64,000 nucleotides of DNA, from assembly GCA_001465935.1 (NCBI GenBank), contig LNKV01000025.1:267609-331608 (forward strand), written 5' to 3'. Shown here one piece after another: positions 24,097-34,929 of the stretch. Both the position numbers and the translations under genes were made by a program. The notes beneath the pieces are model-generated. The model saw only the letters and a program-made list of their open reading frames with translations. It was not told where the DNA came from and made no database searches. The stretch's first letter is position 1. The number at the start of each line of letters is the position of its first letter. The stretch is from Clarireedia homoeocarpa. Its lineage: Eukaryota; Ascomycota; Leotiomycetes; Helotiales; Rutstroemiaceae.

Positions 24097-25537
24097 GTTG
24101 GCCGAGTTTCACGGAAGACTGGGTTGAGTTGCTGGGTCTACTTGATTTTGTCGATATTCTGTAGGCTGAAACATGAAGAATACTCCAGGATGATAAGGAG
24201 TTCTTTGTGACGAAGGAGACTTGGTTTTCCTGATGCATCCGGTATTTATTTTCGAGTGGAGAGCTTATCACAAAGAAGATGGGAAATGCCTGCATAGCAA
24301 ATATCAAAGACAAATATTGGTGGTCTTTCTGACGTTCTTTATAGATCGGAATGATAAATTCCTGGCTCGAAGACTTGAAATTAAAACCAAGTTGATATAC
24401 AGAGGGATCAGAGTGACAATTTCCTTAAGACATTAGTCTTAGAGACCACAGTGACGATAATTCTTCATTCACACGCCCCTTGTAAACAAGGAAATGCTTT
24501 CGAGATGACCCGGATATCGCACACCTAGCGAGCACTCAGTATCCTTGTGTGGGAGACACTTGCTGTCAATGGCACCAGCGGTATTTGGTATCCATCTTCG
24601 ACATGAGGCTGTTGATCAAGATGGACAGAATGCTCTGAAGTAGCGAAAGCCTCATCAGCTTTCGAGTTCTGTGAGAATTTCTTCGTTGCCAGTATCTTAG
24701 AGTACGGTGCAGCACTCTCTGTAGCAGCGGAGCTGGGATTATATCGTGAGATCCAAGTATGAAGATATTACAATCTATATCACGAAGTAGTACTTGGCAC
24801 ATCAAATGCGTATTCAAAGAATAAGTCAAAGGGCGTATCGAATAATTGTTGTCGTGTCCATACGCATCTTTGCTGTACAGTTCGAACCGTCGACTGACTT
24901 CGCACCCGCCGGTCGCCCGAGAAGTATTTGCTAAGCTCACTTTCGAACGTTGTGCAATTAATTATCTCCACCATTATGACATGTGTGTTCAGTACCGCCA
25001 CTACTTAACACAACAGTTGGAGGCGTCTGTGGCGTTGACAAGTCATTGCTTCAGCTCACCTTTTCTTTGTTCTCAGTTTGTGTTTTAATGCTTCCTTTTT
25101 CCATACCGAACACCCAATTCTCGGCGCAATATGGGATTTCCGCGTGTTTATTTAAATACAAGCAATTTAAAAGGCGACAAATCGAAGAAATAGCTCTCAT
25201 TTGACCTCATCGGCGATATAGGGGCCAGTCTCAGACTCTCATAATCGTGTCTTCCCACCACGTCACGCCGACTACTGGTCTTTGATAAAACGGTTGAAAG
25301 ACAAGTACAAAGAACTTGGTGAGTTTACAACCATCTTTTGTCTGTTTAACTGGTAGTCTTGCTACAAAGCGTCTTGTTCGGCCACGAAACAATTCGCATC
25401 TCCCGTTTACTAAAATTCGGCGTCTCCAGTCATTTGGAAAGGCTTCTTCATTATCTCCACATCAGAAAATTACACATCAATTATACAACTCTCAAACTAT
25501 CGCCAGCCTACCACTACCCAACCATCAGGTACCAGCT
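24097..25537. promoter_or_regulatory. Wide divergent intergenic region
   Basis: About 1.4 kb between the divergent coiled-coil and TPR-like genes. Only short, unsupported open frames are present. A non-ATG open frame runs into the TPR-like gene from 25316, so this part is probably its leader. Confidence 0.4.
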
Positions 25538-25885
25538 ATGTCCAGGAAACAAATCAACCTCCATCTCATCCGAGCATGTGCACTTCTAGCCGACTCTGAG
25601 CCAGCGCGCGCTCTGAAATGTACGGACCGCGCGTTGAAAATCGCTTGTGAAAAAAATCTCTTCCTTGCAATCGCTAGAGTCGAAGCCTACCGAGGTCTCT
25701 GCTTCTACGAGATGGGAGAATGGAATGCAGCGAAGACGGCGTTGGTGAGAGGTGCAAGTGCGAGGAGCTGTCCGGTTGATGTGGCAGACTTGACGAGGAA
25801 GGTCCATATGAGGATTGATGAGCAAGTGAAGAGAGAAAAAGAAGAGCAGATGGCGAGAGAAAAACAGGTGTATGAGTTGATGTGA
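25538..25885 (+). CDS. Small TPR-like protein
   Basis: A single exon of 115 residues starting at MSRKQ. The frame is open further upstream, but the first ATG in it is at 25538. The sequence is mostly helical: IRACALLADSEPARALKCTDRALKIA, then LAIARVEAYRGLCFYEMGEWNAAKTAL, which has the small/aromatic spacing of TPR repeats, then a charged helix (EQVKREKEEQMAREKQVYELM). No catalytic motif is present. I do not know the family. Its TPR-like core resembles the segment in the neighbouring coiled-coil protein (A-R-x-x-x-YRG...Y..G....A pattern). Confidence 0.68.
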   Translation: MSRKQINLHLIRACALLADSEPARALKCTDRALKIACEKNLFLAIARVEAYRGLCFYEMGEWNAAKTALVRGASARSCPVDVADLTRKVHMRIDEQVKREKEEQMAREKQVYELM

Positions 25886-26248
25886 AAAGGAGTTGTGTGC
25901 CAGACTCTGAGTTGAGATGAACAGGTGACCAGCTCCTGTAGAATTAAAGCTCCTGTAGATTTGAACAGCTTCTGAACATTCATGATCACTTGTAGTAGTG
26001 CAGACTCCTTATGACTTATAGGACTCATTTGGGATATCTATAAAAGGTTCCCATTTTTCCCATAGTTTAAGTAGAAGAATCAATCAAGTCATTTTCATCT
26101 AATATAATTGTTTCTAATATCTACCAATTGTCCCTCTTTCTGCATCTTGCAGGTTATTCAAGAATCAAATACTATATCATATTAACAGCCCAAAATACCT
26201 GTAAGACAAGTGACTAGATCCTCGTATGCCTATTGAGGGTTAAATAAC
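25886..26248. other. 3' region of the TPR-like gene
   Basis: AT-rich, with a small duplication (AGCTCCTGTAGA) near 25930-25960. No gene is seen. Confidence 0.35.
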
Positions 26249-26525
26249 GAATACGATTTGTATGTCGGGGTTTAGCGTAAAAATTTGTGTGTCGGCCTTT
26301 AGCGTGAAAAATTTGTGTGTCGGCCTTTAGCGTAAAAGATTTGTGTGTCGGCCTTTAGCGTGTCGCCCTTTAGCGTGGAAAATTTGTGTGTCGGCCTTTA
26401 GCGTGAAAAATTTGTGTGTCGGCCTTTAGCGTGTCGGCCTTTANATTTGTGTGTCGGCCTTTAGCGTGAAAAATTTGTGTGTCGGCCTTTAGCGTGTCGC
26501 CCTTTAGCGTGGAAAATTTGTGTGT
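26249..26525. repeat. Short-period tandem array (about 29-bp unit) with one unresolved base
   Basis: About ten whole or truncated copies of a unit close to TTTGTGTGTCGGCCTTTAGC plus GTGAAAAA. Some copies are shortened to the GTGTCGCCCTTTAGCG core, giving alternating long and short periods. Position 26444 is N, which marks an assembly join or an unresolved base inside the array, so copy number here is not reliable. It runs straight into the foldback satellite. Confidence 0.9.
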
Positions 26526-27160
26526 CGCTGACACTCTCGCTTACTATACAAAAGTGTTGCTCTTATATAAAAAAGTGTCGCCGACAGAAACTCATATATA
26601 CGTGTCGCTGGAACATAAAAAGTGTCGCTGACGTTGTAAAATATATCACTGACACTCTAGCTTCCTATAAAAGGTGTCAGCGACACTTTTTATCTGCTAG
26701 CGACACTTTTATCTGCTGTCAACATAGTAGTGTCGCTGACACTCCCGCTTACTAATCAAACGTGTAAGTGTCGCCGACATATACCGATATATAAAAGTGT
26801 CGCTGGGATATAGAAAGTGTCGCTGACAGTGTAAAAGGGATCACTGATACTCTAGCTTGCTATAAAAAGTGTCAGCGACACTTTTAACGTCCTAGCGACA
26901 CTTTTATATATCTGTATATATCGGCGATACTTACCCTCCTATTTACTAGCGTAAGTGTCGCCGACATATACCGACACATAAAAATGTCGCTGACATATAG
27001 AAAGTGTCGCTGACAGTGTAAAAGAGATCACTGATACTCCAGCTTACTATAAAAGGTATCAGCGACACTTTTAACGTCCCAGCGACACTTTTATACGTCC
27101 GTATATGTCGGCGATACTTACCCTCCTATTTACTAGTGTAAGTGTCGCCGACATATAAAG
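26526..27160. repeat. Foldback satellite: 187-bp units, each a long imperfect palindrome
   Basis: GTAAGTGTCGCCGACATATA recurs at 26764, 26951 and 27138, exactly 187 bp apart, and a diverged copy occupies about 26570-26760. Within each unit the right half is the approximate reverse complement of the left: the left end GTAAGTGTCGCCGACATATA answers TCGGCGATACTTAC, the inner blocks TATAAAAGTGTCGCTGG answer CTAGCGACACTTTTATA, and AAAGTGTCGCTGACA answers TGTCAGCGACACTTTT. Arms are about 75 bp and units are joined by about 14 bp (CTCCTATTTACTAG). This is the structure of a foldback/MITE-like element that became tandem. No coding capacity and no flanking transposase are seen. Confidence 0.9.
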
Positions 27161-28180
27161 AGGCTGAGCACTAAGGCGTATCAAGTATCCCGAGCAAGAG
27201 GTACTGCTGCCGTCCCATTCGGGACCTTTGCCGATGCACAGGGCTGCTTGTGGTTTGCTATACTGGAACCCTCGATCCTATCATACTTTTTCCATACCAA
27301 CATGGTCCTGATTGTGGAGCCGATAAAACTATGCCGAAGACGATCTTCTAGCGCCATTGGATGATCGAAGATTAACTCGATATCCTACCAAAGCGAATGA
27401 CTACAGACGAGCGCAAATGTACTTATTTTCATATCGGCTTCTTCGAAAAGGGAGAGCAGCTCGCGGCCTATAATACCCGCAACCAATAAACCTCGGATAT
27501 TCTACTCATGTTGGCATAATTTCCACTGAGAAAAATCCACTCTGAAACGAGCCAAGGCAGAAGCGAGAACCAAACTAAGGTGGAGATCAGGGGTTTCCTC
27601 TTCGAGATGGATGGACTTGTACGAATTGGCGAATCAGCATGGGAAGTTTGCCGACAAGACCCATTACCGATCCCTAATTCAATATACTCACTACGATATC
27701 ATCTCCACGCAACCTGACCTCACCTAGAACGTTACGGCGTTATTCCCAAATTCTATGAAGATTGGGAGAGACATCTCTATATATGGCTGTGGACCCGGAA
27801 TAAGGTGACCTTGAAATTTCTACTCATGCTATTTTTTGGTTCGTTTCAATTAATCGCTGCTTCTAGGACCATTGACCCCCACCGGTTTTCTATGGACCAG
27901 GCATGTTTCTGGGGCTTTTCGAATTCAAGGTCTCGAAACGTCTTCTTGCGCCCCCCAGTTGTTAATGCTGGGCAATATCAGAACTGTGGCTACGTCAAGG
28001 GGACTCGTAATTCGCTATTCAAAAGGGTCGTCGTCGCCCACAATACTATAGCCTTTTGCTACCTTTCGCTAACAACTTTTTCTCATCATTCTTTCTGAGA
28101 AAGGTTTGTCTATTCCACTTTATCGACGTCGATACGTCTAGTCATTCTTTATATTTTCTGTTTGTTTTAATTTCTTAGTC
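27161..28180. other. Gene-poor stretch after the satellite, upstream of GH16 gene
   Basis: I find no intact gene. A plus-strand stretch near 27590-27720 reads as a protein-like fragment (LYELANQHGKFADKTHYRSL) before a stop, which could be a decayed reading frame, but no family is recognised. An open frame at 27805-28098 has no support. The final part is the promoter and pyrimidine-rich leader of the GH16 gene. Confidence 0.35.
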
Positions 28181-31001
28181 ATGATTCAGCGAATCTTTTA
28201 TTCCGCCGCTTTGGCACTTTCCTTCCTTAGTGAGGTTTCAGCAACAAATCCATACTCTTTGGTCGACAACTATGAGGGTATCAACTTTTTCGAGATGTTT
28301 GATTTTTACACGGTAAGTAACTTTATCAGAATGATAGTGGGGGCGGTATCTAGTTATACTTTCGATTGGCATTAGGAGTGCGCTAGTGCTTCGAGGATTG
28401 ATTCCCATGCCGGAAAGAAAGGTCTTGGTTGGACGCGATCTGATTATGGACATAGGGAGCGGACCCGACCAGCGGTTTTGTCTCATACACTTCCAAAGAA
28501 GTAGCCGAAAATGCGAACAACGATCTCGGTGTGGCATTGATTAAGACGAACGAGTACAATCAAAGTTATATGGGTGTGGATTATGTCAATGTTGTTACGA
28601 CTGGCCGGTCCAGTGTTAGGATTCAGAGCAAAAAGACTTACACCCAAGCACTGATCATCGCTGATCTTGCACACATGCCTGCTAGCGTCTGTGGAACATG
28701 GCCAGCCTTCTGGACTGTGAATACCACCCACTATCCACGATTCGGTGAAATAGATATCCTTGAGAATATCAACGAGAAGACAGTCAGCATGCAAACGCTT
28801 CATACCGAAGATGGATGCTATATTAGCGGTAACCAGTATTCAACTGAGCTCACAGACAACATTACCTCATACAACTGCGATGATAAGGCAACATCAAGTA
28901 TATTCGGAGCACAAGATGCCACTTCCGCATGCTCTGGTACAAACACCGACCCCAACTCTTACGGAACAACATTCAACGCCGCAGGTGGTGGAGTGTATGC
29001 TATGCAATGGACCAGTGACGTGATCAGAATGTGGAACTTTGCACCGGGCAGTATTCCAGCCGATATCACCGCTGGCACACCGGATCCTTCGACTTGGAAG
29101 ACTCCATCTTTTACCACAGCGGGAGGTGTCTGCAACATTGATGAACTTTTCGCGAATCATCAAATCATCTTCGATACTACCTTTTGTGGAGGGTATGCCG
29201 GAAAAACTGGTTTCTGGCAAGAAACTACTTGCTACGACGCTACTAAGTATCCGACTTGCGATAGCTATGTCGCCGCAAACCCAGCAGCTTACAAAGATGC
29301 CTATTGGCTCATCAATAGTGTTAAGGTGTACCAAAATGCAACAGCTCCCGTCAGCACTACCGCTAGGTAAGTCACGAGAAGCATCTAGCCATCGAAATAT
29401 ACTGATACGTTGCCAGTGCCCCATCAACGATAGTGTCTGCTCAGCCTACCATTCAAGAAGCTTCAACAACTGCCACAGTCGAACCCAGCTCTACTTTTGA
29501 AGCTAGTGGTCTCTTAAATCCTGTCACGTCTACTGCATCTGCCGCCTCATCAATCATCTCGTCTGCCACCTCATCAGTCATCTCGTCTGCTACCTCATCA
29601 GTCATCTCGTCTACCACCCCATCAGTCATCTCGTCTGCCACCTCATCAGTCATCTCGTCCGTCATCTCTTCCGCCCCTTCAGAGCAGACTAGCTCCAGCG
29701 CGGTTTATTTGCTTTCGGGCGAGACTGCTGAAGCTGGACCTCAAAGCACATCTAGTCCCGTATATCTCCTTTCAGGTCAGACCACCGAAGCTCCAGCGCA
29801 AAGCTCTGCAACCTTGAGTTCCCTTATTCCTGAAGAGACATCAACCCAAGTCGCTGGAGTGCCAGTTTCTCACACCACCTCCACTATCTATGGTACAAAC
29901 ACTCGCACAGTCAGCACTTGCAGTGCAGCTGCTACAATTTGCGATGAGCTTGGATCTGTTGTCACTGAAACTATCATTCTTTCAACCACCATCTGCCCCA
30001 TTACAGCCACTGAAGCTCAAGCCATGACAACTCAGCCAGCTGTGTCGTCGGGCGTGCAACTGACAACAACAATCCATCAGACTGTTACGGTCACGAACAC
30101 GAAGCTAGCATCTACCATTTACCGTACCATCACTGTTTCAGGAGAAGACTCGACTGCAACAATTATTCCTGGAGAAACTCTCCTTGTCGGCAGTCCTGCT
30201 TCATCCCTAAGTCTGGTTGCAAGTTTGACACAAGCAGCCTCGACCCCCGAGGATACCGCCACTAGCAGCGATGCTGCTCTTCTTCAAACTGCCACAGTCA
30301 TTCCAGTTGCCATTGTTACTTCCACACCAGAAGCTGCATACATATGGAGTACAGCTACCAGTGTAGGAACTAGCACCGCAATCTCAAACCCAGTTTCAAG
30401 TCCAGTCGGTGCTATCGCTCAAGCATCTTCTGACCTTTCCGGCGAGACTGTAAACCCGACGGGTGCCTCATCTAGCGCAGTCTATCTCCTATCTGGCCAG
30501 ACCACCGCTGAAGCCGCTCCATACCCAGCCTCTTCTACAGCCGAATCCAGCATTATCTCCGCCCCGACCTTAGCAACCAGTTCTGCGCAAGGAATCTCCA
30601 TCCCAGAATCCTCTGCCCCCGCAGCCATTTCCTCCACCCTCGAACTCAGCTCCACAATCCAAGCGACTTCCTTCATCACCCGGCCCGCTTCCTCTCAAGT
30701 CACTTCCGGCATGAGTGTCATCAGCACCGCCAGCCCAGTAAAATCAACAACCGCATCCACACCAACCCTCGCTTCTGACGTCGTCTCGACTACGGGTGCT
30801 GGTATCCTTGCCGAGACTGGCTACACAGAGACTTTCACCTTCGCTATGCCTAGCGCATACAGTGCGACAGGGACATCCGATTCTGGTGCCGCGGTCACGG
30901 CGTATCCTTATATGACGTCGGATGCGAGAAAGTTTAGCGCTCGCACGAGGGCTGGACTGATCGTTACTATCGGAGCGGTTGCTGTGGGATTGTGGATCTA
31001 A
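28181..31001 (+). CDS. GPI-anchored GH16 endo-beta-glucanase with Ser/Thr-rich stalk
   Basis: Exons 28181-28312, 28456-29366 and 29417-31001 give 875 residues. A signal peptide (about 1-22) precedes the GH16 domain (about 25-320), seen from FFEMFDFYTGADPTSGFVSY and the catalytic GEIDILE motif (Glu142, Asp144, Glu147), where the first Glu is the nucleophile and the last the acid/base. The rest is a Ser/Thr/Ala-rich stalk with a 24-bp tandem repeat (SSATSSVI type, 29550-29665) and three copies of an SSxVYLLSGQTTEA block. The C-terminus has a GPI-type hydrophobic tail (RAGLIVTIGAVAVGLWI). It likely acts on beta-1,3(4)-glucan at the cell surface in wall remodelling. The 143-nt first intron joins at ACG/GGAGCG to restore the family sequence. 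Confidence 0.9.
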
Positions 31002-31877
31002 TTTGGTGGAGGAGTGGGTGTAGGGAGGCATTTTGAATAAAGCGAAACGGAGGCATTCTTGTATATAGTTTTTAAGGTCCAATACCCAAAGATGCGGAGG
31101 AGTGGGGACTGAGAAGTGGTGTGTATACACTTATATAGAATAATGAGTATTTGAGATACCTCTTCATTTGCGTAACCCGAATTTGACAGTCTGTCTTTTT
31201 GTGTTACTCGATTGTCCAACTGGGTTGCAACGCCGCGCCCTTTCTACTTAGATTGTGGTCCGCTGACGACGTATTTGTGCTTCTAGCGTGATTTGTTTCC
31301 TGATTCCGGCTTGCAGATGAATGCATTATCCGCACAGTATGTTGGGGGTTCAGTCAATTCACACTCACATTCTGATCAAGTTCCAGCAGGTCTGATCAAG
31401 TCCCAGGTCTGATCAAGTCCCAGGATACACTCAGTCAAATACCCTTCCCCCGTGCAACTCTACCTCGCAATTTGAAGCCTGGGGTGAAGCTGAAGTTGTC
31501 GTGACTTGGTGTTTCCCCTCAACATTAGGATGCAAATGAGCTGAGATTATAAGAGTATGGTATTCCTGCCTTTGGAAACGTAGTTCAGGATACAGACAGA
31601 CCCACGAGACTATTTACTGCTTGAGACTCATCCTTTTCCTGTGAGGTCCCCGCCTCAGTACTAAAACTACTGAACAACTGCCCATCACATAGCGCCAAGG
31701 TTTCAGAACAATAACCCACTTGGGGATAGGTCAAACACCTAGATTATATACAGAGCTACAATATGCTAGTGTACACGAAATAGAGATATGCGAGCGCACG
31801 TCGAAATCGCGCTGAAATCCCATGTATCATATAATTACACATTATACATTCCAGGTCAGCCCTCACGCGCGCACTCA
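31002..31877. other. Convergent gap between GH16 and PPR genes
   Basis: No gene is seen. A tandem duplication of an 18-bp unit (AGGTCTGATCAAGTCCC) lies at 31389-31424. The rest is unremarkable. Confidence 0.4.
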
Positions 31878-34366
31878 TCAGGCCTTTAGCTCTCGCTCAG
31901 GCATTTTGATGACCATGTGACCTTCCTCATGCTCGTACATGCCCAGTTTCTCAATGTCCTTCCACACATTTGGATACAATTCCCTGGCCCATTCTTCCAC
32001 CTGATCCTTTCTATTTGAGCCCTGGATCGCATTGTATATGGTACCGATCCTGCATATTTCCTTAGCTACTGTTGAAATTGGAATAGTAACAAGAGGGGCA
32101 GGGGAACTCACGTTAATACATCAGGACCATATCCTACATCTTTTTGCATCCCCTCAACCAATTGTTTAGCCTCATCCAATTTACCTTGGCCCGCCAATGC
32201 CCCCGCATACGCAGCGTGAACTTCTCTCGTGATCTCGATTTCCATCCGCATCATCTTATGCCAGATTTCTCTCGCCGGTTTGTCTCCAAAGGGTTTCTTC
32301 TGACACGCTTGAAAGACGATCTCTATACTTTTATAGCTCGGTCCTTCGCGGGAATTCGTAATGTCGTCCCAAAAGTGCAAAGACCGCGATGCATCACCGC
32401 ACGCAGTATATGCAAGCATCAGTGAATTATAGAGGCGCGTGTTCGGTTCCATTGCACTGTCTAATTTGAACATATTATGCACAATCCCAAGCGACTCGGA
32501 ATCGGCACAGGATGCAATGCCGACAAAACAATCAATATAAGTATCAAGGACTGGCCGCTTCGTCGGATCAATGTGTTGACGCATGTGTCCAAAAACATGG
32601 CATGCCATATCCGATCTCTTTCGGGCAAAAAACTCATTCATGATGCGTGTACGGGTGGGGGTGTCCGTCTCATCGAAGATCTTCCAGATGATGGTATAAG
32701 CATCCCATGCGCGCCATACATTATTCCGCCGATCAAGACAGAAGTCTAAGAATGCATCTCGAATGCGAGCTCTCTCTGCAAAAGTATAATGATACACATT
32801 AACCTGTAGGATGTCTGTAACATCATCAAGCTCGTTACGGGCGAGATGCATCATACAAAGCGCCGACACGGTATCAGCTTCTAATCTCAACTTGCGTTCT
32901 TCGAGGTCAGCGGTGACTGATACAATACGATCGTATGGAGGATTCGGTGTGGCGCATAGAGCTCGAATGTATTTATTGATAACTGGGAGATCCTCATTCT
33001 TCAGGATTTCCTCACCTTGAAGGGCAAGGTAGGAGGCCTGAGCCCCTGAAAGATCGCCTGCTCGAACACGATACTCCATCTGTAAAATGTATGTCCTTGC
33101 ATTAGGACGGATATTGAACTTCATTCCTAAAGTAACATAGCGCTCAGCAAGATAGGGATCATCTTTGGACATTGCAAGCTCCACGAGGCCATTGATAGTA
33201 TCAACATCCGGCTTCATGGACGCGTTTTCAGGATAACGTGCCAGCATGATATTTAGCATACGCTCGACATCCTCGACTCCTTTGCCTAGGGTACCAGCTG
33301 CCCATTGAAGTGTAACGTCCCAGATCTCTTTCGGAGGCTCTTGTTCTAAAACATCCTTGAAGATCTGCTTGCACCAAGCTTGCTCATTATGCTTCGAGCA
33401 GAAGTGCAGCATTTCACGCAACATAGACGGGGTGGGGCCCACGCTTATTTGACCGATTTTAGAAAACCATGACTTAGTAGCTTCAACCATATTCTTCGAA
33501 GCATAGAAACGAGTCACAGCCTCTAAAGTGTCAACTGAATGAGGTGTATCGAGACTTTCCATCAAATCTAATGTTTTTAAAATTTCTGGCTCGTTGTCTT
33601 CGCGCGCGAACCCTGTTATAACGTAACGCCAAATGACTTGCACGGCCTTTAGAGGCACTTTTTGTGGACGTCTGGGCTCATGCAATGGTTCATGAAAAGA
33701 TGGGTATACACCGCTCCATGGTTCATGCAAAGAAGGATATGTAGTTTGGAGAAGGTCTCTTGCCTCCGCAGGTCGACCTGCATCGCAAAGTATTCTTAGG
33801 AATCTGTCCTGATGCATCCATAAAGAATTGGGCTGGTATGTCTCCTTCTCAAGCCTCTTGTAAACTACTCTAGCCAGCTCCAAAAAGGCATCCGTGTCGT
33901 CCTTAGGTATAACCCGCAAAACTTTTAACGTCGTCGTCAAATCGGCACCCCATAGCGGCTGACCCTGATCGTTCAGGTATTGGATAGTTCTCAGACAGTG
34001 CCGCGCTTGAACATCGTTGATAGCTTCTCCTGTCGCCAACTTGTGTGAGACAAACCGGGAATAAGCATCCGTAAGTTCTGCTGGATTTGGTGGTCTGGCG
34101 TGTATGGATTCCATCAAGCTTAGCTCAAGCATTTTCTGCAATCCAGGTTCCAGTTCTGGTCTTTTTGGTTGCCGCACCGGTTTCGCTGAAAATCCGAACA
34201 AGTTCCTTCTCTGCGGACGAGTCCGAGACACCGAAGTTGTCACATATTGTAAAGGTCGATATGTGCTTTTCGAATAGAAATGATGAGCTCGACGAGGACA
34301 TTGGAAAACGAGACCTTCGTTTGAGAGAAGTCGACGGAAGACTTTGCGGGTCAATTGCGAGCGCAT
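31878..34366 (-). CDS. Mitochondrial PPR protein, probably CIA84-like
   Basis: Exons 34366-32112 and 32049-31878 give 808 residues. The N-terminus (MRSQLTRKVFRRLLSN..., rich in Arg/Ser and poor in acidic residues) looks like a mitochondrial presequence. The body is all-helical with pentatricopeptide-type repeats, for example PSMLREMLHFCSKHNEQAWCKQIFKDV, PNARTYILQMEYRVRAGDLSGAQ and PNTRLYNSLMLAYTACGDASRSLHFW. Length, start and repeat layout remind me of the fungal complex I intermediate-associated protein CIA84, which helps assemble the membrane arm of NADH dehydrogenase; this name is a recollection and not proven by a motif. It may instead be another organellar RNA-binding PPR factor. Confidence 0.82.
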
Positions 34367-34929
34367 ATTCAGAGAGGAGCCGCTATGTACGAAATCTAGC
34401 AGGATAAGATATTAGAGTTCGAAAGAGAATGGACGGCCATGTTGGAAAAGCAAACTCACAATGTCGTCAATGTAGCTCAATTATTTTGGAGCTCAAAATT
34501 GCTCGGTAACTCCCGCGGGCTGTTTGGTGGGATGCTGAGTAATATGCCACCATCACGTGGGGTAACATTTTCCCTTCCCCGCACGCCCCCGCTTCAACGT
34601 CTAGGGCTGTTACCTTGCGCGATGCAAATTTGGCCCTTACTTCATGACCTAGGGAGCGAGGTGCAAGCAAGTGTCTACGTTGTTCGTTGCGAAGCATTGT
34701 TCGGTGTTTGGATACTTCACGTCTGCCAAATAAAACTGTCGCATTACAGACTTATATATTTGACGATTTCAAACTCGCAAGACTATCTATCAAAGTGACC
34801 CTATCAATATCGCCCATAACATGCTTGTTCCACCAATCCCCGATCTAATCAATAACCATCCTCAGCACGCCTACCAACTACAAATCCATTACCAAACGCC
34901 ATATAGATGCGAAAGTTAACTAGCACATT
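34367..34929. other. Between PPR gene start and ATG7 end
   Basis: This contains the promoter of the PPR gene and the 3' region of ATG7. An open plus frame at 34439-34798 has no family support. Confidence 0.35.

Noticed and set aside
26249..27160. Possible CRISPR array
   Set aside because: Repeats are contiguous without unique spacers, the units are palindromic and of two different periods, and the genome is eukaryotic.
27805..28098. Plus-strand open frame of 97 codons upstream of the GH16 gene
   Set aside because: No start context, domain or splice link to the GH16 exon; probably promoter/leader sequence.
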